Shown here piece by piece: positions 9,362-17,788 of a stretch of 64,000 nt of DNA. The stretch lies in assembly GCA_938036875.1 (NCBI GenBank), contig CALHVX010000044.1, positions 62,001 through 126,000 on the forward strand, given 5' to 3'. Under the pieces are notes generated by a model. It was not told the DNA's origin, searched no databases, and saw only the letters and a program-made list of their open reading frames with translations. Source of the DNA: an uncultured Pseudomonadales bacterium (GTDB lineage: Bacteria > Pseudomonadota > Gammaproteobacteria > Pseudomonadales > Azotimanducaceae). The first letter of the stretch is position 1; every line of letters starts with the position of its first letter. A program made the translations under genes and the position numbers.

Positions 9362-11263
9362 TTAAATCGTCACCGAATACATCTCTAGCCATATGGCTAG
9401 CTGAGATAGGACCCAGGCGCGATTCGCAGCGTTGTCATGGCTCACGGTTGACGTGTTGCCGTAGGCATTCTTTGCTTGGGCGATGCTAATTTTTAGCGCT
9501 TTTTCATCGAATAGTGCGGCGCCATCCGAGCCGGGACGATACGAATCTTGCAGATGCGCCCAATAATCATCGTTAAACCATTGGGCAAGAGGCGGAGAAA
9601 AGCCCTGCTTGGGGTGGTCGTACACCGCTGCTGGTAACATTTCTCGACCTGCCTCCCTGAGCAAGTATTTACCCACTCCATCCTTCATTTTTAGGTCTAA
9701 TGGGGTTCGCAATGCAAACTCCACAATTCGTTGATCCAGCAAAGGAACTCGGACCTCTAAGCTTGCGGCCATTGACATGCGATCAACTTTTCGCAGAATG
9801 CCGGAAACCATGTATGTCTTTGCTAGGTATTCCATGGCATAGCTAGCGCCATCCATAGAGCTTGGATCGGACATGGGAACCGCGTTAGGAGCAAGTAAGC
9901 TGGCTTCTCGCCCTAGTAAGCCATAAACCTCTTCAGGAGTCCACATGGACATCAAGCGTCGCATTTGTTCCGCAGGCGGGTAATTAAAAAGCTCTACAGC
10001 ACGGCGTAGCCGTCGACAATTGTTCGTGATGCTTGCTGGCAGAAAACCTGGAACCGCGCCTAATATGGCGCTAGTAGGCCGCACCAGTGGACTTGGGAAT
10101 AGCTTAGAATACTTCAGAATAGAGCGGGCCCAACCAATGTGGTTGTAGCCACCAAAGAACTCATCTCCGCCATCACCTGACAGCACCACTTTCACGTGTT
10201 CTGCAGCAAATCTAGAAACCAGCAGGGTAGGGATACACGAAGTATCTCCCAGCGGTTGCCCAGTGTGTCGAACAACATCTTCTAGCAGTTGATGATCGTA
10301 GCCTGCATTTTCTACGGTTAGCGTATGGTGCTTGGTGCCTAAGTGTTCGGCTACCTGTCTGGCAACGTTGCTCTCATCGTACTCAGCCACAGAAAAACCA
10401 ATGGAAAAGGTCTGTAGCTGTTGATCTGTATATTGTTTAGCCAAGGCAACAACGGTGCTGGAATCAACGCCGCCGCTTAAAAAAGCCCCAACGGGTACAT
10501 CCGCAACCATTTGGGAGCTTACCGACTGGTGTAGTCGACTGGAAAGCTCACTCAGTGCTTGCTCGAACTCCATTGGTTCCGGCGAGAAGTTCATCTCGTA
10601 GTACGGGGTTATCTCAATTTGGTTATTCGCGAATCGCAATATGTGCCCTGGGGGAACTTGCTGAACGCCAGCAAACATGGTCCCCGTTTCAGGAACAGAG
10701 CGATCACAAAGTAGAGAGGCCAGCGCATCGTAACTTAGTTTTCTGGGGATGCCGGGGTGTTGGACCAAGCTATGCAATTCAGATGAAAACACCAAGGTGG
10801 CACCGTCATGATAGTAGTAGAGCGGCTTGATGCCTAGTTGATCTCGAACCAGCCAGGTGACTTCTTCTTGTCGGTCAACGATGCAAAAGCCAAATATTCC
10901 ATTAAGCTGTTGGCAAAATTTTGGGCCTTCTTGCGCAAAGCCATGAAGTACTACTTCGGTATCAGCGTGGGTGCTGAAGACGGCTCCTTTGCTTTGTAGC
11001 TCTTTGCGCTTATCGGCGTAACCGTAGATTTCACCGTTGTAGACGATGCTAAAGCGACCATCAGGAGTATGCATCGGTTGGCTGCCGTTAGACAGGTCGA
11101 TGATAGACAAGCGCTGCATGCCAATGGTGCACATGCCTGCATCCACAGCACCGGCATGATCTGGACCTCGATGGAAGAGACCTAGGTTCATTGCATCGAT
11201 CGTCTGTTTAGCCAGGCCCGTATCGCTCAGTGAGGCGCGGGAGAATCCATTGATTCCACACAT
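9362..11263 (-). CDS. asnB: Asparagine synthetase-type amidotransferase (glutamine-hydrolysing)
   Basis: 633 residues. The N-terminal class II glutaminase begins MCGINGF with the catalytic Cys2 and has HRGPDHAG, YNGEIYGY and HADTEVVLHGF for glutamine binding. The C-terminal ATP-pyrophosphatase domain has the PP-loop VGAFLSGGVDSSTV (~255-268) and LSGDGGDEFFGGYNH. It activates a carboxylate as an acyl-adenylate and amidates it with ammonia from glutamine. Surface-glycan loci commonly carry such proteins, where the substrate may be a uronic acid or acyl group rather than free aspartate. It lies 35 bp downstream of a paralogue on the same strand. Confidence 0.88.
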   Translation of the reverse strand: MCGINGFSRASLSDTGLAKQTIDAMNLGLFHRGPDHAGAVDAGMCTIGMQRLSIIDLSNGSQPMHTPDGRFSIVYNGEIYGYADKRKELQSKGAVFSTHADTEVVLHGFAQEGPKFCQQLNGIFGFCIVDRQEEVTWLVRDQLGIKPLYYYHDGATLVFSSELHSLVQHPGIPRKLSYDALASLLCDRSVPETGTMFAGVQQVPPGHILRFANNQIEITPYYEMNFSPEPMEFEQALSELSSRLHQSVSSQMVADVPVGAFLSGGVDSSTVVALAKQYTDQQLQTFSIGFSVAEYDESNVARQVAEHLGTKHHTLTVENAGYDHQLLEDVVRHTGQPLGDTSCIPTLLVSRFAAEHVKVVLSGDGGDEFFGGYNHIGWARSILKYSKLFPSPLVRPTSAILGAVPGFLPASITNNCRRLRRAVELFNYPPAEQMRRLMSMWTPEEVYGLLGREASLLAPNAVPMSDPSSMDGASYAMEYLAKTYMVSGILRKVDRMSMAASLEVRVPLLDQRIVEFALRTPLDLKMKDGVGKYLLREAGREMLPAAVYDHPKQGFSPPLAQWFNDDYWAHLQDSYRPGSDGAALFDEKALKISIAQAKNAYGNTSTVSHDNAANRAWVLSQLAIWLEMYSVTI

Positions 11264-11298
11264 AACTTAGTTCAATCCAACTGCTTTTTGTGTGGGAT

Positions 11299-13167
11299 TC
11301 ATGCGTCGATAAACCGTTGCGCCCAGGTTTCTGCCATCAAGACCACCCAAAGTTGTTCACTGTTATCAACCATGCCTGTCTCATGTTGTTCCATCATCTT
11401 TTTAGCAAAGGCTACGTTGAACATGCCGCGCTCTTTAATGGATTGTTGGTTCAGGGTATCCCACATCTTTTCACGAAGATCCCCACGTAGCCACTCCGCC
11501 AAAGGAATACCAAACCCTTGTTTGGGTTTGTTTAGAAGCTGTGGAGGTAAATACTTTTTGCACAGCTCGCGAAGCAACACTTTGCCAGTACCTTTGTCTA
11601 ACTTAAGATGCATCGGTAGCTTTGCCGCAAATTGCATGACTTCTTTATCGAGAATAGGGCTTCTTACTTCTAGCGAGTTAGCCATGCTCATCCGGTCAAC
11701 CTTGACGCATATATCGTCCGTCAGGTAAGAGTTGACATCACCGGCAACAACCCGATCCATCAGGCTCATTTCAGGTTTCATTGAGAACGAATCTGTTACT
11801 ACGCCGTAGTCCGAAGTGCTGTGAATGCTCTGCTTGAGCAAACGATCTGCGATCGGTGGGGCGGTTACCGCAACTCCTGAAAGATAGTCGCCCGGATAGT
11901 CTTGGGCCAAACGTTCTCCTACCCAGCCCATACGCAAACCGAGCTTGCCCGGCAAAATGCTGCCACCTAGCTTGGCAAGCTTGGGAGCAAGCCATGGAGC
12001 GCGTGCTTTCCAGTCAACCAAAGTTTGGTACTTTTTGTAGCGGTCATAACCGACAAAGGCTTCGTCGCCACCATCGCCAGATAACACCATCTTGACCGAA
12101 GACGCCGCAAGCTTGGACACAATGTAGGTCGGCAAGGCTGAAGTGTCAGCAAAAGGTTCATCTAGGTGCCAAACCAGCTTATCAAATACGGAGGCTGCTT
12201 CAGCCTCAACCACTAGCACCTCATGTTTAATGCCAAAATGATCGGTAACAATACGAGCGTCATCCACCTCGCTGTAGGCCGCCTCGTTAAAACCGATGGT
12301 GAAGCAGGTAAAGGGCGTGTCGAGGTGTTTTGCCATCAGCGCCGTCACCAAGCTTGAATCGAGACCACCGCTAAGAAAAGCCCCAAAGGGGACATCGCTG
12401 CGCAGTCGAATTCTTACCGCTTCGTTCATGATCTCGTCGAGCTCTTCAAACAACTCAGAATCTGACCGATTCGATTTCGGTGTGTAATCCAGTTGCCAAT
12501 AACGCCGTTCTTCTAGCTTTCCTTGCTCCCAAGTGAGGATGTGTCCGGGGCGAAGTTTCTTCACGGATTCAAAGATAGATAGTGGATTTGGAACGTAGTT
12601 AAGAATCACATAGCTCCGCAGGGCTTCATCGCAAAGAGCCGTATCGAAGCCGGGGATTTGCAGCAAGGATTTCAGTTCAGAGCCAAACGCCAGTTGGCCA
12701 TTTTGCTCTGTATAAAATAACGGCTTTTTGCCAATCGGGTCTCTGGCTAATACCAAACGTTTGCGCTTGTCATCCCACAAGGCAATGCTAAACATACCTC
12801 TTAAATGGCTGGCAAAATCGTCACCCCAAGTCTCATAGGCGTGCACGATGCATTCAGCATCGCCACTTGTATAAAAGGTGTGGCCCAACCCAGAAAGCTC
12901 TTCGTTCAGCTCTTTGTAGTTATAGATCTCGCCATTAAAAACTACCCAGACACTTTGGTCTTCGTTGTGAATTGGCTGTTGACCAGTGTCAAGGTCAATG
13001 ATGCTGAGTCGTCGCATGCCAATAAAGCCGGGGGTGCCGGCGGCGTCAGCATAGTGTATGCCTTGGTCATCTGGTCCACGATGCACGATCGTTTGGCACA
13101 TATCGTTTGCTAGGGCTTGCATTTGGTCGGTTTGCATACCGCCAAAATATCCAACAATTCCACACAT
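11299..13167 (-). CDS. asnB: Second asparagine synthetase-type amidotransferase
   Basis: 622 residues; both halves look active. Cys2 is present (MCGIVGYFG), with VHRGPDDQG, FNGEIYNY and SGDAECIVHAYE in the glutaminase domain, then VPFGAFLSGGLDSSLV and LSGDGGDEAFVGYDRY in the synthetase domain. Its start overlaps the upstream glycosyltransferase stop by one base (TGATG), showing translational coupling. It is closer to the amidotransferases of exosortase-type EPS loci than the neighbouring copy, judged by eye. It probably makes an amide on an acyl or uronic acid substrate of the glycan pathway; specificity is not readable. Confidence 0.88.
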   Translation of the reverse strand: MCGIVGYFGGMQTDQMQALANDMCQTIVHRGPDDQGIHYADAAGTPGFIGMRRLSIIDLDTGQQPIHNEDQSVWVVFNGEIYNYKELNEELSGLGHTFYTSGDAECIVHAYETWGDDFASHLRGMFSIALWDDKRKRLVLARDPIGKKPLFYTEQNGQLAFGSELKSLLQIPGFDTALCDEALRSYVILNYVPNPLSIFESVKKLRPGHILTWEQGKLEERRYWQLDYTPKSNRSDSELFEELDEIMNEAVRIRLRSDVPFGAFLSGGLDSSLVTALMAKHLDTPFTCFTIGFNEAAYSEVDDARIVTDHFGIKHEVLVVEAEAASVFDKLVWHLDEPFADTSALPTYIVSKLAASSVKMVLSGDGGDEAFVGYDRYKKYQTLVDWKARAPWLAPKLAKLGGSILPGKLGLRMGWVGERLAQDYPGDYLSGVAVTAPPIADRLLKQSIHSTSDYGVVTDSFSMKPEMSLMDRVVAGDVNSYLTDDICVKVDRMSMANSLEVRSPILDKEVMQFAAKLPMHLKLDKGTGKVLLRELCKKYLPPQLLNKPKQGFGIPLAEWLRGDLREKMWDTLNQQSIKERGMFNVAFAKKMMEQHETGMVDNSEQLWVVLMAETWAQRFIDA

Positions 13168-14321
13168 CAGTTTTGGCGTCCTTGATACATTGATAACAAA
13201 CGGTTTTTTACATGCTCAACACCGCAACGTTGCATGATGGTTTGGCGAGCTTGCTCACCGTAAGCGCGAAGCGTTTTTGTATCGCTATTAAATGCAACAA
13301 TAAGGGCCTCAGTCAGCGCATCTGCAGAGCCCGGAGGGACCAACCAGCCATTACTGTCCTGCTCTATAAAATCTTCATTGCCACTAATTCTAGTTACCAA
13401 ACAGGGTAGACCTGCCGCCATGGATTCAAGCAAGGTGTTCGATAAGCCTTCTTCGTATGAAGGTAGGACCATGACGTCACTTACGCTTAGCAAATCTGGA
13501 ATGTCGCTGCGTGGCCCAAGAAAATGAACCGTATCGGTTAATTCCAGCTTCTGGGCTATTGCTTTTATCTCTTCTGTCTGACGCCCTTGCCCAACCAAAA
13601 AGAGTAAGGCTTCGGGGCGTTTGCCTTGACTACGGCTCCAGGCTTCTAACAACAGGGGAAGTGCTTTCTCTGGAACCAGGCGACCAACAAAGATCATGAC
13701 CGGTCGGCCATTGATCTCAACTGGTAGCGGTGGTTGCCGCAAACCGCGATTTGCTGGATTGAAGCGATTGTCATCTACCGCATTTGGAAGCTGGTTGATT
13801 TGCTCCGGTGTATATCCGGTTTCTTCTAGACGACTAGCGATCTCTTCGCTTATCGCATGAAAGCCACTAACCCGATGATAGATTCGGCGCATCACTTTCA
13901 CACCAAGATTGACCGGGCCGCGCACCAAAAACCCTTCTGACAATTCGTGATAACCGGTAATCTTGACGTAGATAGGCTTGGATTTTAGCGTTGCGACCAT
14001 TACTACGGTTGCAATGAAATAATGGGCAATATGCGCATGCACCACGTCGTACTCATCTAGGTGCTTGAGCAACCAACGAACGGCGCGCAAGTGCAGTACT
14101 ATGGTGCCCAAAAGTTTAATCTTCGGGTAAGGGATACGAAAAGCTTCGAGCCCCTCCACTTCGTTATGAAGTATTTGCGGCCCTTCTTGGGCCATGGGAC
14201 CCATAACCCGTACAGTATGGCCTTCGCGTTGCAAGGCATTGCCTATCGTAATTATCTGTGATTCAGCACCGCCTCCACCCATAGATGGAAACTTGCTGTC
14301 GATGACCATCAGCACTTTCAC
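13167..14321 (-). CDS. GT4-family glycosyltransferase
   Basis: 384 residues with the full GT4 pattern: an N-terminal glycine-rich acceptor loop (MGGGGAESQ, residues ~14-22), a central FVGRLVPEKALPLLLEAW (~210-227) and the nucleotide-sugar site YEEGLSNTLLESMAAGLP (~295-312) with the EX7E glutamates. Cytoplasmic or peripheral to the membrane. It sits between two asparagine-synthetase-type genes, overlapping the downstream one by one base and lying 4 bp after the upstream one, so all are one transcript. It adds a sugar during assembly of the repeat unit; donor and linkage are unknown. Confidence 0.9.
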   Translation of the reverse strand: MKVLMVIDSKFPSMGGGGAESQIITIGNALQREGHTVRVMGPMAQEGPQILHNEVEGLEAFRIPYPKIKLLGTIVLHLRAVRWLLKHLDEYDVVHAHIAHYFIATVVMVATLKSKPIYVKITGYHELSEGFLVRGPVNLGVKVMRRIYHRVSGFHAISEEIASRLEETGYTPEQINQLPNAVDDNRFNPANRGLRQPPLPVEINGRPVMIFVGRLVPEKALPLLLEAWSRSQGKRPEALLFLVGQGRQTEEIKAIAQKLELTDTVHFLGPRSDIPDLLSVSDVMVLPSYEEGLSNTLLESMAAGLPCLVTRISGNEDFIEQDSNGWLVPPGSADALTEALIVAFNSDTKTLRAYGEQARQTIMQRCGVEHVKNRLLSMYQGRQN

Positions 14322-14325
14322 TTTT

Positions 14326-16143
14326 TTATGCAGCCTCTGCTTGGCGATGCCATAACTCGAGCACTACTAGCCTCCAAATTTCGGGAGAGTAGTCCCATGC
14401 ACCGGCCTGATGACGAGAAACAAAATCACGCAGGAAAGCCGTATTGAAGTAACCGCGTTGGGTTGCTCTGCTTGAGAATAGGCAATCCTCGACGAGTTCA
14501 ATGAATTTTGGATCATCACGCATCCATACAGAAACAGGTAACCCGAATCCTTGCTTTTTCTTGCTCAAAATCTCGGCTGGAACGATATTCCTTACAGCTT
14601 TCTTAAACAGGTAGCGTTTCTGTTGCGCCTTTACTTTGTATTGAGCAGGCAAGCGGCCAGTAAACTCGATTAAGTCCACGTCCAAAAATGGGTATTTCAC
14701 ATAATCGATGCCTGCAGCCTTAGCAGAACTATTTACTTTGACTATATCGTTGCCTGAGATCGCCATGTATAAATCCATGAACATCATACGATGAGTTTCA
14801 GCATCGCAGTTCGCCTGCTCATAAACTCGTTGTAGAGTTTGCAAAGAAACCGTTCCTTTAACCTGCTCACGAAACTCTGGGGTGTACAACTCTTCGAACT
14901 CGTTAGTTGCAAACGAATCTCCCGAAAAGAACCGGTCAGGGTTCGCCAGGTTGCCCCTGTGGGTAATGTTCCGGAGCTTGTTTACAAGCAGTGAGTCCCC
15001 CGGCAGGTTGGTTGCAACACTTTTGGCGGCTGTTCTAATAAAGCCCGGCAGCTTGTGGTAAGTGCTGTAAACTTGGTCGATGGCGTAACGCTCGTTGCCA
15101 CCGAAAATCTCGTCGCCTCCATCGCCGCCCAACATGATGCGAACGGAATTGCTTGCGGCAAGCTTGGTGCACCCAATAGTTGCTAGGCATGAAGGGTTGC
15201 CAAAAGGTTCGTCGTTCGCTTGCATTAAGTCATCAAGAGCATCTAGAGAGTCGGATGCTGACATTATTTTTTCGTAGCCATTGGCACCGAATTTTTTTGA
15301 CGCCATGCGAGCATAGGTTAGCTCGTCAAAAACTTCTTCAGAAAAGCCAATGCTAAAAGTATTAATCGGGTCTTTGGATGCTGAGGCTAATACGCCTGCA
15401 ATGGTTGAGCTGTCTGTACCCCCGCTGAGAAAACTCCCCCAATTTGCATTGTCTTCTGTTGGAACGAATCGAGTGATTGTGGATTCGATCTGCTCCGTTA
15501 GCTGTGCCGATAATTCCTCTTCGGTGCCGGTTAGGTCGCCGGGGTAGGTAGGCTGCCAATACTTATTCAGCGATAACTTTCGCTTTGGGTCCCAATTTAA
15601 CGCATAGCCCATCTCGAGCTTTTTAATGTGCGTGTACATGGAGTGTGGAGGCGGAATGTACTCGTAGTCTAGATACTGTGAGATGGAATCTAGGTTAATG
15701 CTGCGGTCGATGCCCGGCAGGTTTGCTATTAAGCGGATATCAGTTGCCAAAACAATCGAATCGTTAACCGTAGAATAGTGTAGCGGGCGTAGTCGTAGAT
15801 GGTCCGTTACAGCGCTGAGTTGCTGCGCGTCTGAATCATAACTTACCGCTGCCAGGTGTCCGCGCCACTTGTTTGCAAAGTTGGCAAGGTTTGTTGGCGT
15901 CATGGTGTTGGCATGCTGGGTTGAGACTAGCTCACCACCAACGGTCGAGACGCCAGAGGCAACGGTGGTCGTTTCACCAGCGGAGCTATGGGTTGCTCGC
16001 TCTCCATGCCAAAGCACAAAGTTAGCGCCCTGATCCAAAGACGAATTTGGATTATCTTCGCGCAGTTTAAGCAGCGCGTTATGTAGAGAGTTGCTTATGG
16101 GACCAGCGGCGAAAAGAAATTCGGCTTCGTATAGCTTTGTCAT
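14326..16143 (-). CDS. Asparagine synthetase-like protein lacking the glutaminase cysteine
   Basis: 605 residues from the ATG at 16143, preceded by AGAGG about 5 bases upstream and two bases after the upstream stop; a longer in-frame start at 16227 would overlap that gene and has no clear ribosome site. The protein begins MTKLYEAEF, so the Cys2 nucleophile of class II amidotransferases is absent and the first ~190 residues match the glutaminase fold only loosely. The synthetase half is intact: NWGSFLSGGTDSSTIAG (PP-loop) and LGGDGGDEIFGGNERY. This is the pattern of beta-lactam synthetases and lasso-peptide cyclases, which form amide bonds with a nucleophile other than glutamine-derived ammonia. 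The substrate here is unknown. Confidence 0.8.
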   Translation of the reverse strand: MTKLYEAEFLFAAGPISNSLHNALLKLREDNPNSSLDQGANFVLWHGERATHSSAGETTTVASGVSTVGGELVSTQHANTMTPTNLANFANKWRGHLAAVSYDSDAQQLSAVTDHLRLRPLHYSTVNDSIVLATDIRLIANLPGIDRSINLDSISQYLDYEYIPPPHSMYTHIKKLEMGYALNWDPKRKLSLNKYWQPTYPGDLTGTEEELSAQLTEQIESTITRFVPTEDNANWGSFLSGGTDSSTIAGVLASASKDPINTFSIGFSEEVFDELTYARMASKKFGANGYEKIMSASDSLDALDDLMQANDEPFGNPSCLATIGCTKLAASNSVRIMLGGDGGDEIFGGNERYAIDQVYSTYHKLPGFIRTAAKSVATNLPGDSLLVNKLRNITHRGNLANPDRFFSGDSFATNEFEELYTPEFREQVKGTVSLQTLQRVYEQANCDAETHRMMFMDLYMAISGNDIVKVNSSAKAAGIDYVKYPFLDVDLIEFTGRLPAQYKVKAQQKRYLFKKAVRNIVPAEILSKKKQGFGLPVSVWMRDDPKFIELVEDCLFSSRATQRGYFNTAFLRDFVSRHQAGAWDYSPEIWRLVVLELWHRQAEAA

Positions 16144-16144
16144 G

Positions 16145-17260
16145 TTACCTCTGTAATAGCTGCTGATAGGTGCTTTCGAACTTCGACACCATCGTTTGCA
16201 GCGCAAATCGTTCTTCAATCTTGACAACTGCTTGGCAACCCAGCGTGTTCACCACTTCGGGTTGGTCCAATAGTTGGTCAATTTTCGCAGCGAGCGCCAC
16301 ATGATCATTTTTCTTGATCAAGTAACCCTCAACATCGTTAGTAATTAGTTCGTTGGTGCCACCAACATCGGTGGCAATAACGGCAAGACCGTGACTCATG
16401 GCTTCCATCACTGTATTCGACAGGCCTTCGGAGTCGGATGTCTGGACAAAAACATCACTCATTCGGTACCACTGATCAACGTCGTTGGATTCCCCAACAA
16501 AATGGACAACTTCACTCAAACTAGCTTTTGCCTGTTCACGCAAATTTTCCAATTCTGGTCCGTCGCCAACAACAATGACCGTTAGCTGATCCAATTTCTC
16601 TGGTGCAAGTTGAGCAAGCGCCTTCAACATCATGCTGGTGTTTTTCGAAGGTACCAACCGACAAACTATACATAAGGTCAGGTTTTCTGCGCCGTAACCA
16701 GCGACGCTACGTGCGCGCTGACGCTGCTCAGGAGATTGCCGCTGTTGCTCGCCAATGCCGTTGTAAACCACAGTTGCCCGATCATCTGCTAAAGATACTT
16801 GCTCTCTTAGAGAGTTGAGACCAGAGCGAGAGTTAGCAATAACAAAATCCGAGTTTCTGGTAACAAAAGGTTTCATTTTTTGTTCACGACTAGCCAACAC
16901 ATCAAAAAGACAGCGTACCGAACTGACAAAGATGCCTTTACGAATGAGACGATGGCATAACAGAGACCAAAACTCTGCCGTTACATTGAAACCATGCAGA
17001 ATATCGTATTCCAAACCCCGCAAGGTTTTCATCAATGTCCATATAAATTTGAGGTCTAACGCGCCTTGTTTCTCAACAAGTGTGACCGGTATTCCAGCGG
17101 CCACCAGACTTTCTACCAAATGGCTGCTGTTTCTGAAGTAGATCAGGTGCGGAGACACTTTGCGTCGGTCGATGTTGTGGAGCAGATAGGAAATTTGACG
17201 CTGAGCACCGCCTAGTTCCATTTCATCCACTACGACAACTAATTTGACGGGGTCGCTCAT
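16145..17260 (-). CDS. GT4-family glycosyltransferase
   Basis: 371 residues from the ATG at 17260, where the usual GT4 N-terminus begins (VKLVVVVDEMELGGAQRQIS); an upstream in-frame ATG at 17434 gives an extra 58 residues with no family character. Donor-site motifs are CIVCRLVPSKNTSMMLKAL (~195-213) and DSEGLSNTVMEAMSHGLAVI (~285-304), with the EX7E pair. It is the first gene of the minus-strand run and ends one base before the start of the cysteine-less asparagine-synthetase-like gene. It probably performs an early or branch sugar transfer. It faces the divergent NRPS gene across 0.5 kb. Confidence 0.85.
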   Translation of the reverse strand: MSDPVKLVVVVDEMELGGAQRQISYLLHNIDRRKVSPHLIYFRNSSHLVESLVAAGIPVTLVEKQGALDLKFIWTLMKTLRGLEYDILHGFNVTAEFWSLLCHRLIRKGIFVSSVRCLFDVLASREQKMKPFVTRNSDFVIANSRSGLNSLREQVSLADDRATVVYNGIGEQQRQSPEQRQRARSVAGYGAENLTLCIVCRLVPSKNTSMMLKALAQLAPEKLDQLTVIVVGDGPELENLREQAKASLSEVVHFVGESNDVDQWYRMSDVFVQTSDSEGLSNTVMEAMSHGLAVIATDVGGTNELITNDVEGYLIKKNDHVALAAKIDQLLDQPEVVNTLGCQAVVKIEERFALQTMVSKFESTYQQLLQR

Positions 17261-17788
17261 ATAAAGTGCTTCGCTATAGTCCTTGACAGTGAATCTTGTC
17301 GAGCAATGGCATTCTGCCACTGGCAAGAGCGAAGAGTAAGTTGGGGTTAGACCAAAGTCTATGAATGGTGTATCGAACCTGAAAAGGAGTTGTGTCAGGA
17401 TACCGCCAATTGTTCTAGGTACGAGCGAGCGCACGTTTTTAGGCTGTTTATTGGTCGCTTTGGTGATACCTAGATCACAGTTAGTACGGCAAAATGGTTG
17501 GGGCCTAAGCCAGGGACAATGGGATGGTTGTTAGCAGTGGTTCGCAGCCATGTGGGCCGCAATCTGCGATACTCACTGTAAGAAAAGTAGCCTTAACTAG
17601 GAATGCTATGCATCGACTGCCGGGCCAGGCTACAAACAACAATTAACTTGCTATATGCCTAGGTCCATTGCAGTACTGTCTTCGTATCGCTGCACTAGGT
17701 TAAGCAAAATGCCTTAGCAATTTGAACCACAAATGCTATCGCTTTAAGAGTTTATGGATCAAACGCAATCAGCCGAAAGGAAAGGGCA
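17261..17788. promoter_or_regulatory. 528-bp divergent control region between glycan and NRPS/PKS genes
   Basis: This non-coding stretch separates the start of the minus-strand glycosyltransferase run from the NRPS GTG start, so promoters for both transcripts must lie here. A purine-rich ribosome site (GAAAGGAAAGGG, 17775-17786) precedes the NRPS start. I see no gene, tRNA or strong hairpin, and no -35/-10 pair clear enough to name. Confidence 0.5.
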
